Shown in pieces: positions 37,029-45,095 of a stretch of 64,000 nucleotides of DNA. The notes under the pieces are model-generated. The model was not told the origin of the DNA and did no database searches. It saw only the letters and a program-made list of their open reading frames with translations. How positions within the stretch are numbered: the stretch's first letter is position 1; the number at the start of each line of letters is the position of its first letter. This DNA comes from JBDTCS01 sp039923455 (GTDB taxonomy: Bacteria > Bacteroidota > Ignavibacteria > Palsa-1295). The DNA lies in NCBI GenBank assembly GCA_039923455.1, contig JBDTCS010000080.1, positions 18,240-82,239 on the forward strand, read 5' to 3'. The position numbers and the translations under genes were made by a program.

Positions 37029-37482
37029 CACTATCGAGCATGGCTTTTTCGGAGAACTGTGGAATCCTGCCGACAGGTTCACCACGATACTCGACAAAAT
37101 TATTCTCACTCTCGAATACTCTGATCGCGAACAACTTGCCATCCGTGATCGCCGGTTGCAGCATGCCCCAAAAGACGATCGCGATATTCTCGGCTGTCGG
37201 AATAATGCCTCGCAACTCCGGTACATCATGATTCAAATGCTTGTGATCGACTTTATCGATGATGTGCTCATCCATCAATCTCGATAATTTTTTTAGGTCG
37301 ATGACGTATCCGGTATCTTCGTGCGGCACACCCGCTACCGTGACTTCGATAGTATAGTTGTGCCCGTGACCTCGCGGATTGTTGCACTTATCAAATATTG
37401 CCTCGTTCTGCGCTTCCGAAAAGCCGGGGTTGTAGAGGCGATGCGCCGCCGAAAAATGTGCTTTGCGTGTGACGTAAACCAT
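37012..37482 (-). CDS. 6-pyruvoyl-tetrahydropterin synthase, biopterin-type
   Basis: 156 aa. Converts dihydroneopterin triphosphate to 6-pyruvoyl-tetrahydropterin. Zinc ligands: FSAAHRLYNP and the HGH of CNNPRGHGHNY. The catalytic Cys is separated from HGH by five residues (C-x5-HGH), the animal-type PTPS pattern, not the C-x3-HGH pattern of QueD. Downstream motif DHKHLNHDVP and PTAENIA are present. Immediately followed by folE, so biopterin-type cofactor synthesis is favoured over queuosine. Its last codons belong to a 17-bp tandem repeat. Confidence 0.9.
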   Translation of the reverse strand: MVYVTRKAHFSAAHRLYNPGFSEAQNEAIFDKCNNPRGHGHNYTIEVTVAGVPHEDTGYVIDLKKLSRLMDEHIIDKVDHKHLNHDVPELRGIIPTAENIAIVFWGMLQPAITDGKLFAIRVFESENNFVEYRGEPVGRIPQFSEKAMLDSERSVK

Positions 37483-37543
37483 AGTAACTTCCTAATTTAA
37501 TAAGCTTTTGTTTTTTCACCACATCCTTTACCCGCCGTAAACG

Positions 37544-38134
37544 CTACGCCAGCACTTCGCTGAGATCCGCAAGCAAGGATGCTCGTTGCTCGTTTGTGAG
37601 TGTTGTTGAGTACGCATAATTCTTATGTCGCGAGATCATCGTGACGGGCGCTTGCGATGAACGCATCTGCTCGACATCTGTCTCGTTCAACTGCCAGCGC
37701 AAGTATTGCACAGCGCTTATACGGTCAACCGACGATTGCGCTTCGTCGAATATTGCGGGAATCTCGTGCTCGCCGATAACAAGAAAAATAGAATTATGAC
37801 CGAGCCCTACGAGCGAATCAAGGATCGGGCGAATTTGATCTTTGTCGGTGATCTCGACAAGCAGCGTCGCCGAGAGCTCTGAATCGCCAGGTATTAGTGC
37901 ATTATACACGTCCACCTCGGATTGCATTCCTTCGTCGGTAATGATGCGCTCCGTTCGAAGCATCTCTTGAATCTGAAACAGAACAGTGTTGCGATTCTCA
38001 AATATAAAAGTCATGTTTGGTCCGAGTGCAACGCGGCGATTCTTCTTTTCCGCGATGATGCTTGTCCGGTTGTCATTCCGAATTTTTTCGTACTCGTAAA
38101 TATTCTTAACGTCAGATAACTCGATTGGTCTCAT
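37544..38134 (-). CDS. DUF3501 family protein
   Basis: 196 aa, soluble. Diagnostic stretch RRVALGPNMTFIFENRNTV and QIQEMLRTERI near residues 34-65, as in DUF3501 proteins. The start has a strong Shine-Dalgarno (AAAGGAG). Biochemistry unknown. It lies 25 bp after the Fe-S oxidoreductase gene, with rubrerythrin upstream of that; this neighbourhood is conserved in other bacteria and suggests a redox-stress role. Confidence 0.87.
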   Translation of the reverse strand: MRPIELSDVKNIYEYEKIRNDNRTSIIAEKKNRRVALGPNMTFIFENRNTVLFQIQEMLRTERIITDEGMQSEVDVYNALIPGDSELSATLLVEITDKDQIRPILDSLVGLGHNSIFLVIGEHEIPAIFDEAQSSVDRISAVQYLRWQLNETDVEQMRSSQAPVTMISRHKNYAYSTTLTNEQRASLLADLSEVLA

Positions 38135-38159
38135 ATTGGATATCTCCTTTGTATTAGTA

Positions 38160-39500
38160 TTAAACTATGTTTGCTCTTTCGTGCACATGCTCCTTGAGTC
38201 CCATTGCGACGTAGAGCAGTTCGATCGGATGCAACGGATCTTCCCCTGTGCCTTCTTCGATGTGCAAATGTGCGAGCACACAATCGCTCACGACTGTTGC
38301 TGGTCGGTTCTTCTCGATCGCGGTGAATAATTTCTTCCCCACTTCGAGCGAAATCTCATAATACTCTTTCTTCATCGACCACGATCCATCGTGCCCGGAA
38401 CATTGCTGAATCATTGTGACGGTTGCTCCTGGCAAGAGCTTCAACAGTTCTCGCGATGGAAAACCGATGCTCTGAAATTTTAGATGACACGGCAGATGAT
38501 ACGAGATCGACTCCCCAACTGCCACCGGAAATTCGAGCTTGATCTTTTTTTGTTTATGTAGAAAAAGTAGGTACTCGCACGGATCCATTACCGCCGCCTG
38601 TATCTCCTTCGCGGCAGCCTTATCTGTCGCATAATTTTCGTACTCATCGCGTGTCATCAGCGAGCAACTTGGGCTCATCGCAATGAGCTTATATCCTCTG
38701 CGAACAACCGGCAACAATCTTGCTACGTTACGATCCACCTTTTGTGTTACAGCTTTGATATCGCCCGTGCCGAGCTCCGGCATTCCGCAACATTCCTGTT
38801 CAGGAGCCACGACTTGCACTCCGTGCTTTTCCAGCATCTCGACGTACTGCTTGCCAATCCACGGCTTGTTGTTGTTCACCATGCAGGTGTAGAAGATCGC
38901 TGCATACGCAACCGGCTCTTTGATCTCTACTTTCGGTCGGTTGTCGATCCAATCACGAAACGTATCGCCATAATATTTCGGAAGCTTTTTGTCGCGATGG
39001 ATTCCGATTGTCTTTTCCATCAACATGCGAACGCTCGGGTTGTTATTCGCCCAGTTCATCACTGCCGGAATTGCAGAGCCGATCGCACCCGTTCGGTCGG
39101 CATCACCGAGAAATTCGTCCCGAATGGTTTCGCTGAGATTTTTACCGCTCTCTTTCACATCGATCGCTTGTGCACGCAAAAGCAGCCTCGGAAAATCAAG
39201 CATGTATTCATGCGGAGGCGTATAGGGACACTTCGGATAGCAGAGCTTGCATTGATAGCAATAATCGACTACCTTTTTGTAATCCTTCTGATCAAGTTGT
39301 AAGACCGGATCGTCGCTACCATGACCTGCGGCAGTTTGGACATTATCGATCTCTTCGAGTCGATCGAAAACGTCATTGAACGGTGGGCACAATCCATCAC
39401 ACAATCTGCAACCATTGCAGACATCCATCACTCTTGTGAATTCCTGATCCAGATCTTGCTTATTCCAATAGCGCACATCGTGCGGATCAAATACCATCAT
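38160..39500 (-). CDS. Heterodisulfide reductase-like Fe-S oxidoreductase (GlpC/HdrD type)
   Basis: 446 aa. Two 4Fe-4S motifs near the N-terminus: CNGCRLCDGLCP (about 30) and CYQCKLCYPKCP (about 80). Two CCG-type cysteine-rich domains follow: QECCGMPELG and the HLPCHLKFQ...QQCSGHDGSW pair. It should pass electrons to an unknown acceptor; the partner may be DUF3501 or rubrerythrin, or a GlcD-like flavoprotein. Starts at ATG with little leader. Confidence 0.87.
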   Translation of the reverse strand: MMVFDPHDVRYWNKQDLDQEFTRVMDVCNGCRLCDGLCPPFNDVFDRLEEIDNVQTAAGHGSDDPVLQLDQKDYKKVVDYCYQCKLCYPKCPYTPPHEYMLDFPRLLLRAQAIDVKESGKNLSETIRDEFLGDADRTGAIGSAIPAVMNWANNNPSVRMLMEKTIGIHRDKKLPKYYGDTFRDWIDNRPKVEIKEPVAYAAIFYTCMVNNNKPWIGKQYVEMLEKHGVQVVAPEQECCGMPELGTGDIKAVTQKVDRNVARLLPVVRRGYKLIAMSPSCSLMTRDEYENYATDKAAAKEIQAAVMDPCEYLLFLHKQKKIKLEFPVAVGESISYHLPCHLKFQSIGFPSRELLKLLPGATVTMIQQCSGHDGSWSMKKEYYEISLEVGKKLFTAIEKNRPATVVSDCVLAHLHIEEGTGEDPLHPIELLYVAMGLKEHVHERANIV

Positions 39501-39824
39501 AGCGTTTGCCTATCTTGTCTTAACCATTGCCTATTCGTCTTCGCAACAGAGTATCCTAAAAAATACACTACCCTGCACCGCAGTAGACTTCCCTTCTTTG
39601 ACTATTCTTGCGACATGGCTCGTTTGCACGAACACAACTTCGCTTGCACGATCTCAAAAGTTCAGAATTTCACGGTGCGTGTACAGGGTAGCGACGTGAT
39701 ATATTATTTATATGTTGAGCGAGTATACTTGCGTACTATCCCTCCCGCGCTATGAGCTTTGGCCCATAGAACATTTTTGTGTTGTCCATATTCGCAGAAC
39801 ATCATCTTACACGAACACCACCCA
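39501..39824. other. 324-bp spacer between rubrerythrin and the Fe-S gene
   Basis: No coding signal on either strand and no clear terminator. It probably contains the promoter of the Fe-S/DUF3501 pair. A short direct repeat (CTTGCACGA-like, near 39620-39650) is the only pattern noticed. Confidence 0.4.
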
Positions 39825-40247
39825 TCACGCGTCGATAGTGTCGGAAGCCTTTTGGAAACGGCCGGCATGCGATTTCTCCGCGCGGGCAAGTGTCTCGAAC
39901 CACTGCGCGATCTCATCGAAGCCTTCTTCACGAGCCATCTTGCTGAAGCCCGGGTACATTTCCGTGTACTCGTAGGTTTCACCGGCGATAGCCGATTGAA
40001 GATTAATCGCAGTATCGCCCACCGGCAAACCGGTTGCTGGGTCACCGACCTCTGAAAGGAATTCCATGTGACCGAACGCATGCCCTGTTTCGCCTTCTGC
40101 CGTATCACGGAACACACCAGCGATATCCGGATAGCCTTCGATGTCGGCCTGACGTGCAAAATAAAGATAACGTCGGTTCGCCTGCGATTCGCCGGCAAAA
40201 CCTTCCTTCAGATTCTCGAATGTCTTTGATCCTTTGAGAGTTGCCAT
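39825..40247 (-). CDS. rbr: Rubrerythrin, ferritin-like domain only
   Basis: 140 aa di-iron peroxide reductase. Helix motifs [18 protein letters not shown], the EGETGHA ligand set, [10 protein letters not shown] and [11 protein letters not shown] are visible. The C-terminal rubredoxin domain of classical rubrerythrin is missing, so it needs an external electron donor, plausibly the Fe-S protein downstream. A good ribosome binding site (AAGGAGT) precedes the ATG. Confidence 0.92.
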   Translation of the reverse strand: MATLKGSKTFENLKEGFAGESQANRRYLYFARQADIEGYPDIAGVFRDTAEGETGHAFGHMEFLSEVGDPATGLPVGDTAINLQSAIAGETYEYTEMYPGFSKMAREEGFDEIAQWFETLARAEKSHAGRFQKASDTIDA

Positions 40248-40292
40248 ATTCTTTTTTACTCCTTGAAAAACGTGAAATGAATGTTAACTAAA

Positions 40293-40356
40293 ATCTATCT
40301 TTCTGCCTATCTGTCTTTCTGACTATCTATCCTTCTGCCTATCTATTCTACTACAC
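40293..40356 (-). repeat. 16-bp tandem repeat directly downstream of a glycosyltransferase stop codon
   Basis: Plus-strand units ATCTATCTTTCTGCCT at 40293, 40309 and 40325, with a decayed fourth at 40341 that reaches the stop codon at 40351-40353. On the minus strand each unit contains TAG. Confidence 0.88.
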
Positions 40357-41712
40357 TTTGTTGCTTAGCTGGGCAAGCCGCTTGGATCGCCACGTGTTGA
40401 TCAACCCGTCAACACCAAACACGACGATCGGGAAGTATAGCCCTTCTAATAGTATCTGAATCCGTGGCAATGAAAAAAAAGCCATCACCAGAAGTGTATA
40501 CCCGATGCACCACAATCCGATCAATTGAATTCCGACGATCTGCGGTGAAGCTAAGCGTGCACGGCTCTTTCGCAGGCGCACACATCCATAAATTAGCAAC
40601 CCAAGCGTGGGCAAATAAATCAGCACGTAAGCTGGCGTTCTTGCGGCCGCACTATACCAATCAATACCCCACAACAACACCGCTTTTTTCCACGCAAGTA
40701 CGAACGCATCAACCGGATTTGCTTTGATCCATTCAGAAGAAGCTTGCGCATTAAATGCAGCATACCTTGCCTCAATGTCCTTTTCGACGATGCCATTCGG
40801 TAGAATGATATTCCACATCGAGTCGGTGGTCCAGATAGCTTGTCCGTGCTCATCCCATGAACTACCTGTTGCGCCGGGATGATTGCCTCTCCAAAAATTA
40901 AAACTGCCGCTCGAACTTCCCGGAATCAGTTTGTGAAACACCTGATAATTTCGAATCGTCCACGGCGCGAGCACACAAACCATCGCAATCAGAGTGACTA
41001 CAATACTTGATTTGAATTTCCGAATTAAGTCACGCTCTCGATACCCGATGAATGTGATCGTGAGCACCACAAATGCAGGTGACTCCGCACGAAAATATCC
41101 GAGCAGCCCTGCAACCACGCCCCATTGCAGCGCCGCTTGCATAACGCCGTTTCCACTGCGAATGCGCTCGATCAATCGCAGCGAGCACAACATCAAGAGT
41201 GCATTTAAAAAGAGAACGGGCGTAGCAACTCCAAATGTTGTTACTGCAAATACGAATGGCGGATAGATCGCTGCGAGCCACAGCCCAAGTTTCTCGATAC
41301 GCGAATCGCTAAAGAGTCGATCTAAGATTCTGCCGATCAGGTAAACGAACAGCACCGCAAGAATAACTTGCTCGAGGTATATGGCGATGTAACCGAAAAG
41401 ATTATCACCGAATAGAAAAAGTCCAACCGATTGTAGTAGCACTTCGCCGGGTGGCATGAATGCTGTCGGAAGTGTAACCTTTGGCAACCCTCCGACCCAC
41501 CATGTGTACGAGTACCCTTCGCCATGTATTAAGTGGCGCGCAATATCACCATATTCCCAAAGATTTGGATTGGTGATATGAGCAAATGTCATCGCACCCA
41601 CTCTTACAATAAACGCAACCAACAACGGAATACCATAGCCCGCCGGAAGCAGCGTGCGCTTTGGCGTCGAAGGGTGCATTGTAGTCATCGATGGATTCGA
41701 ACTTCGTGGCAT
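40351..41712 (-). CDS. GT-C-fold membrane glycosyltransferase (ArnT/GT39-like)
   Basis: 453 aa with 10-12 hydrophobic helices. The first periplasmic loop has the acidic patch NLWEYGDIARHLIHGEG, typical of GT-C enzymes that use lipid-linked sugars. A middle soluble loop (about 285-345) and APWTIRNY near 270 fit the GT39/PMT-like pattern. Acceptor unknown; envelope glycan or lipid modification is likely. It starts 2 bp after the perR-like gene stop, so the regulator and this gene share a transcript. Confidence 0.82.
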   Translation of the reverse strand: MPRSSNPSMTTMHPSTPKRTLLPAGYGIPLLVAFIVRVGAMTFAHITNPNLWEYGDIARHLIHGEGYSYTWWVGGLPKVTLPTAFMPPGEVLLQSVGLFLFGDNLFGYIAIYLEQVILAVLFVYLIGRILDRLFSDSRIEKLGLWLAAIYPPFVFAVTTFGVATPVLFLNALLMLCSLRLIERIRSGNGVMQAALQWGVVAGLLGYFRAESPAFVVLTITFIGYRERDLIRKFKSSIVVTLIAMVCVLAPWTIRNYQVFHKLIPGSSSGSFNFWRGNHPGATGSSWDEHGQAIWTTDSMWNIILPNGIVEKDIEARYAAFNAQASSEWIKANPVDAFVLAWKKAVLLWGIDWYSAAARTPAYVLIYLPTLGLLIYGCVRLRKSRARLASPQIVGIQLIGLWCIGYTLLVMAFFSLPRIQILLEGLYFPIVVFGVDGLINTWRSKRLAQLSNKV

Positions 41713-41714
41713 TA

Positions 41715-42143
41715 TTATGCAGCGTTGCAGGTAGCACAGAGTCCGTAGAGGTCAAGACGATAATCGGTGACGAGTGCATTTCGCAACGGTCCACCACGCT
41801 TCTTAATCAACTTCGTTTCGAGGGAGCGCGGCAAGTCATGTACGGCACCGCATTTAGTGCAAACAAAATGCTCGTGCTGCTCCGTCATGCCATCGTAGCG
41901 AGCGGCTCCACCGATAAATTGCACCTCGCGAATCCTGCCATCTTCGACCAACAGTCCCAAATTACGATACACCGTCCCGAGCGAAAGCGAAGGAAGCTTT
42001 CGTTTAGCAACGCGATAGACCTCTTCGGCCGAAGGGTGCGAGTGCGATCGTTTGACGACCTCGAGCACAACGGTCCGCTGATTTGTTGAACGGCGTTGTG
42101 GGATTTCGGTAGGGGTAGAAGTTCTTTGAGTCGGCATATTCAC
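41715..42143 (-). CDS. perR: Fur family regulator, PerR-like
   Basis: 142 aa. N-terminal winged helix: QRTVVLEVVKRSHSHPSAEEVY and the recognition helix SLGTVYRNL. Metal sites: HEHFVCTKCGAVHD and the C-terminal CATC, giving the structural Zn(Cys)4. The sensing site holds His/Asp residues (RYDGMTEQHEH), like PerR, though Fur cannot be excluded. A perfect palindrome at 42169 upstream of its start suggests self-control. The GT-C gene follows 2 bp downstream. Confidence 0.88.
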   Translation of the reverse strand: MNMPTQRTSTPTEIPQRRSTNQRTVVLEVVKRSHSHPSAEEVYRVAKRKLPSLSLGTVYRNLGLLVEDGRIREVQFIGGAARYDGMTEQHEHFVCTKCGAVHDLPRSLETKLIKKRGGPLRNALVTDYRLDLYGLCATCNAA

Positions 42144-42168
42144 GTTCTGCGTTTACCATTAGCTAATA

Positions 42169-42187
42169 AATAGTAATAATTACTATT
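42169..42187. promoter_or_regulatory. PerR/Fur-like box, 9-1-9 palindrome
   Basis: AATAGTAAT-A-ATTACTATT is a perfect inverted repeat with a single central base, the layout of the PerR box TTATAATnATTATAA. It lies 26-44 bp upstream of the perR ATG. Confidence 0.8.
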
Positions 42188-42231
42188 AGTGATATAGTGA
42201 AAGCCGTTCTCACGTATAATGATTCCAAAGG

Positions 42232-42411
42232 GGCGGTGTATCCGTCCCGAACTCTTCATTCACTCACGAGCGTTTGATCTATCCGTGGTGCTTTGACCTA
42301 TCGCAACAGCTTGCTGCCACGTTAAAGAAAAGCTAAAGCGTTGCACCGCCAGAGCCCATTTGCGGCCCCGAGCGTAACACCCGATAGGTCAACAGCCTTA
42401 TCGGGTTTTTT
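42232..42411 (+). promoter_or_regulatory. metH leader with mutually exclusive terminator: candidate riboswitch
   Basis: TTGACCTATCG (42293-42303) pairs perfectly with CGATAGGTCAA (42382-42392). The 3' half overlaps the left arm of a terminator (stem 42379-42386 with 42399-42406, T-run to 42411) that lies 43 bp before metH. Forming the long pairing should prevent termination, as in ON switches. The enclosed 78 nt has a stem GCAAC-AGCTT with AAGCT-GTTGC (42303-42345). A second long-range pairing, GGCGGTG 42232 with CACCGCC 42344, crosses the first. No known aptamer core (SAM-I, SAH, THF, cobalamin) was recognised. Confidence 0.6.
42379..42411 (+). terminator. Attenuator terminator in the metH leader
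   Basis: ACCCGATA / TATCGGGT stem, 12-nt loop, then TTTTTT. Its left arm is shared with the long-range leader pairing. Confidence 0.85.
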
Positions 42412-42453
42412 GATGGACTTTTGTTGAATGGACTATTCTTGGATAGCGATCGT

Positions 42454-44280
42454 ATGAGCTTCTTATCTTTTCTGAACGAGCGTGTGCTCGTGTTCGATGG
42501 TGCTACCGGCACCAATTTACAAACGCAGGATCTTACGCCGGATGATTTTGGCGGTGAACATTTTGCGGGTTGCAATGAATATCTTATTCGTACAAAGCCC
42601 TCGGCCGTTGAGAAAGTCCATACCGATTTTCTCGAAGCCGGTGCAGATGTAATCGAGACGGATACGTTCGGTACATCATCGATCGTGCTTGCAGAGTATG
42701 GCCTCGAAAGCATTGCCTATGAGCTTTCGAAAGAGGGCGCTGCGATCGCAAAGAAACTCGCGATGCAATATTCGACCAAAGCGAAACCAAGATTTGTCGC
42801 TGGCTCCATCGGTCCAACGACAAAGCTTCCATCGCTCTTGCACATTTCCTTTGACGCGATGCGTGATAGCTACTACGAGCAGATGAACGGACTGCTCGAT
42901 GGTGGTGCTGATCTTTTTATTATCGAGACGTGTCAAGATCTATTGCAGATCAAAGCTGCACTTGCGGCAGCGCAAGATCTTTTTCGCGATAAGCGCGTAC
43001 AACTTCCGGTCATCACATCTGTCACAATCGAGACGATGGGCACGATGCTCATGGGTACCGAGATCGGGGCGGCACTCACTACGCTTGAGCCCTATGACCT
43101 GATCACATCTATCGGTATGAACTGTGCAACAGGACCGCAAGAGATGGAAGAGAACGTGCGGTACTTAACACAGAACTCTCCGCTGCCCGTATTCTGCATG
43201 CCGAATGCAGGATTGCCGGAGAATGTCGGCGGTGTCGCACACTATCACTTGAGTCCGGAGGATCTTGAAAAATGGATGAGCCATTTTGTCGGTGATCTCG
43301 GCGTCTCTATTGTCGGTGGTTGCTGCGGAACAACTGTGGCGCACATCAAGCGCCTCGCCGATCTTGCAACACGTATCACTCCCGCTCGTCGCGAAGTGAC
43401 ATGGACTCCCTCTGCATCTTCGATCTATTCGAGCGTTCCATTGCATCTGGAGCCCGCACCCGTTATCGTCGGTGAGCGCTGCAATACGAACGGCTCAAAG
43501 AAATTCCGTGATCTGATTCTTGCTGAAGATTATGACGCAGCGGTTGCAATGGCTAAAGAGCAAGTCAAAGAGGGTGCGCACATGCTTGACATTTGCGTTG
43601 CGTATGTCGGACGTGATGAGGTTCGCGATATGCACGAAGTCATGACACGTTTAAATACGCAGATCTCCGTGCCACTGGTCATCGACTCCACCGAGTATCC
43701 CGTCATCGAAGAAGCGTTGAAACTCTATGCAGGCCGGTCGATCGTCAACTCGATCAACATGGAAGATGGCGAAGAGCGTATGGCGCATGTTTTGCCCCTA
43801 TGTAAGAAATATGGTGCGGCGGTTATCGCGCTCACCATCGACGAAGATGGCATGGCAAAAACGCGTGAGAAGAAATTTGAGATCGCTGAGCGTATCATTG
43901 ATATCTCAGTCAACAAATATGGCATGCGTGAAGAAGATATTCTCTTCGATACGCTTACCTTCACACTTGGCTCCGGCGACGATGAGTTTCGCAAGGCGGG
44001 AATCGAGACGATTGAAGCAATTCGTATGATCAAGGCTGCCCATCCAAAGTGCCGGACAATACTTGGCGTATCGAATATTTCATTCGGTCTAAATCCGCAT
44101 TCACGCCACGTGCTCAACTCCGTGTTCCTCCATTTTGCTATCGAGGCGGGGCTTGATATGGCGATTGTCCATGGCGCTAAGATCATGCCACTACACAAGA
44201 TAGACGAAAAGGGCCGCGAACTTTCACGCCAAATAATCTATGACGAGCGCGTCTTCCAATATGGAGCAGTGGCGGCATAG
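42454..44280 (+). CDS. metH: Methionine synthase, homocysteine and folate modules only
   Basis: 608 aa from the ATG at 42454; an upstream TTG at 42421 is unlikely. The homocysteine S-methyltransferase domain has FDGATGTNLQ and the zinc Cys in GMNCATGP (about 223) and GGCCGT (about 289). The pterin-binding domain follows (GERCNTNGSKKF, DICVAYVGRDE, PLVIDSTE, GVSNISFGL). The protein stops at RQIIYDERVF, where full-length MetH continues into the B12-binding and SAM-reactivation domains (about 1200 aa total). A separate B12 protein would be needed and is not in the window. Confidence 0.9.
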   Translation: MSFLSFLNERVLVFDGATGTNLQTQDLTPDDFGGEHFAGCNEYLIRTKPSAVEKVHTDFLEAGADVIETDTFGTSSIVLAEYGLESIAYELSKEGAAIAKKLAMQYSTKAKPRFVAGSIGPTTKLPSLLHISFDAMRDSYYEQMNGLLDGGADLFIIETCQDLLQIKAALAAAQDLFRDKRVQLPVITSVTIETMGTMLMGTEIGAALTTLEPYDLITSIGMNCATGPQEMEENVRYLTQNSPLPVFCMPNAGLPENVGGVAHYHLSPEDLEKWMSHFVGDLGVSIVGGCCGTTVAHIKRLADLATRITPARREVTWTPSASSIYSSVPLHLEPAPVIVGERCNTNGSKKFRDLILAEDYDAAVAMAKEQVKEGAHMLDICVAYVGRDEVRDMHEVMTRLNTQISVPLVIDSTEYPVIEEALKLYAGRSIVNSINMEDGEERMAHVLPLCKKYGAAVIALTIDEDGMAKTREKKFEIAERIIDISVNKYGMREEDILFDTLTFTLGSGDDEFRKAGIETIEAIRMIKAAHPKCRTILGVSNISFGLNPHSRHVLNSVFLHFAIEAGLDMAIVHGAKIMPLHKIDEKGRELSRQIIYDERVFQYGAVAA

Positions 44281-44367
44281 AACAGGTCAAATCATTCAGG
44301 AATGCTGGGTGTTGTCTTTAATAGTAGGATATCTAAAATGGTCACTACATTTGCCAATGCACAGCCA

Positions 44368-44943
44368 ATGAACAAGAAAACACTCATGCGAAAATTGCCG
44401 CTTTTATTTACTCTCGGAGTTTTAGCCGCCGGAGTAACGACATGCAAAATGACACCTTCGAAGGCGGAGGCTCCTGCTCGTATCGAGATCCCTGCTGCAC
44501 CCGCAGAGACTCCGGTTGCATCTACCGTCGAGGAAGGTAGTGCTGCACCCGATTTTAATCTCAAAGACGTGCATGGCAAAACAATACATCTTGCCGATTA
44601 CAAAGGCAAAGTTGTCGTACTCAATTTCTGGGCAACCTGGTGCCCACCTTGCCGCAAGGAGATTCCTGATTTTATGGAACTTCAGAGTCAGTTTGGCTCA
44701 AAGATCCAGTTCATCGGTGTTGCGCTTGATGATGAAGGACTCGCAAAGGTCAAACCATTCGTCGATGCGAACAATATTTCCTATCCTATCGTGATCGGAG
44801 ATAAGCTCACCGTCGATAAGTATGGCGATATGAGTGCGATCCCAGTCACATTCGTGATCGATAAGAACGGCAAGATCGCTGCTCGTTACGTCGGCATGCG
44901 ACAGAAGGCAACCGTCGAGACAATGGTGAAGCCCTTGCTTTGA
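44368..44943 (+). CDS. TlpA/ResA-like thioredoxin lipoprotein
   Basis: 191 aa from the ATG at 44368; an upstream frame begins at 44302. A signal segment ends near VTTC, a poor lipobox. After a Pro/Ala-rich linker comes a thioredoxin fold with NFWATWCPPCRKE (redox CPPC) and the cis-Pro in SAIPVTFVI. It would reduce periplasmic disulfides, as in cytochrome c maturation. It follows metH by 88 bp. Confidence 0.88.
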   Translation: MNKKTLMRKLPLLFTLGVLAAGVTTCKMTPSKAEAPARIEIPAAPAETPVASTVEEGSAAPDFNLKDVHGKTIHLADYKGKVVVLNFWATWCPPCRKEIPDFMELQSQFGSKIQFIGVALDDEGLAKVKPFVDANNISYPIVIGDKLTVDKYGDMSAIPVTFVIDKNGKIAARYVGMRQKATVETMVKPLL

Positions 44944-44972
44944 GCCGAACGTAGGTCATTGGAATATTTTCG

Positions 44973-45013
44973 AACCCCGTTCGCACAAAGGCGAACGGGG
45001 TTCCTTGTTTTTT
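44973..45013 (+). terminator. Terminator after the thioredoxin gene
   Basis: 12-bp perfect stem AACCCCGTTCGC / GCGAACGGGGTT with a 6-nt loop; the T-rich tract follows a CC interruption. Confidence 0.88.
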
Positions 45014-45095
45014 GTCCCTGACACAATCGACTCTGCAAGCGGGACACTAACCTTTTCATTGCTCCGTTGCAAGTGTTAAACATTCCAATCCATTT

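Noticed and set aside
39704..40198. 164-codon frame overlapping rubrerythrin on the same strand
   Set aside because: Frame-shifted shadow of rubrerythrin, which has clear motifs.
42303..42345. Partial resemblance of the metH leader to SAM-II and to cobalamin cores
   Set aside because: Only short strings (GCTAAA, GCCAC) match; stems and order do not, so no class was assigned.
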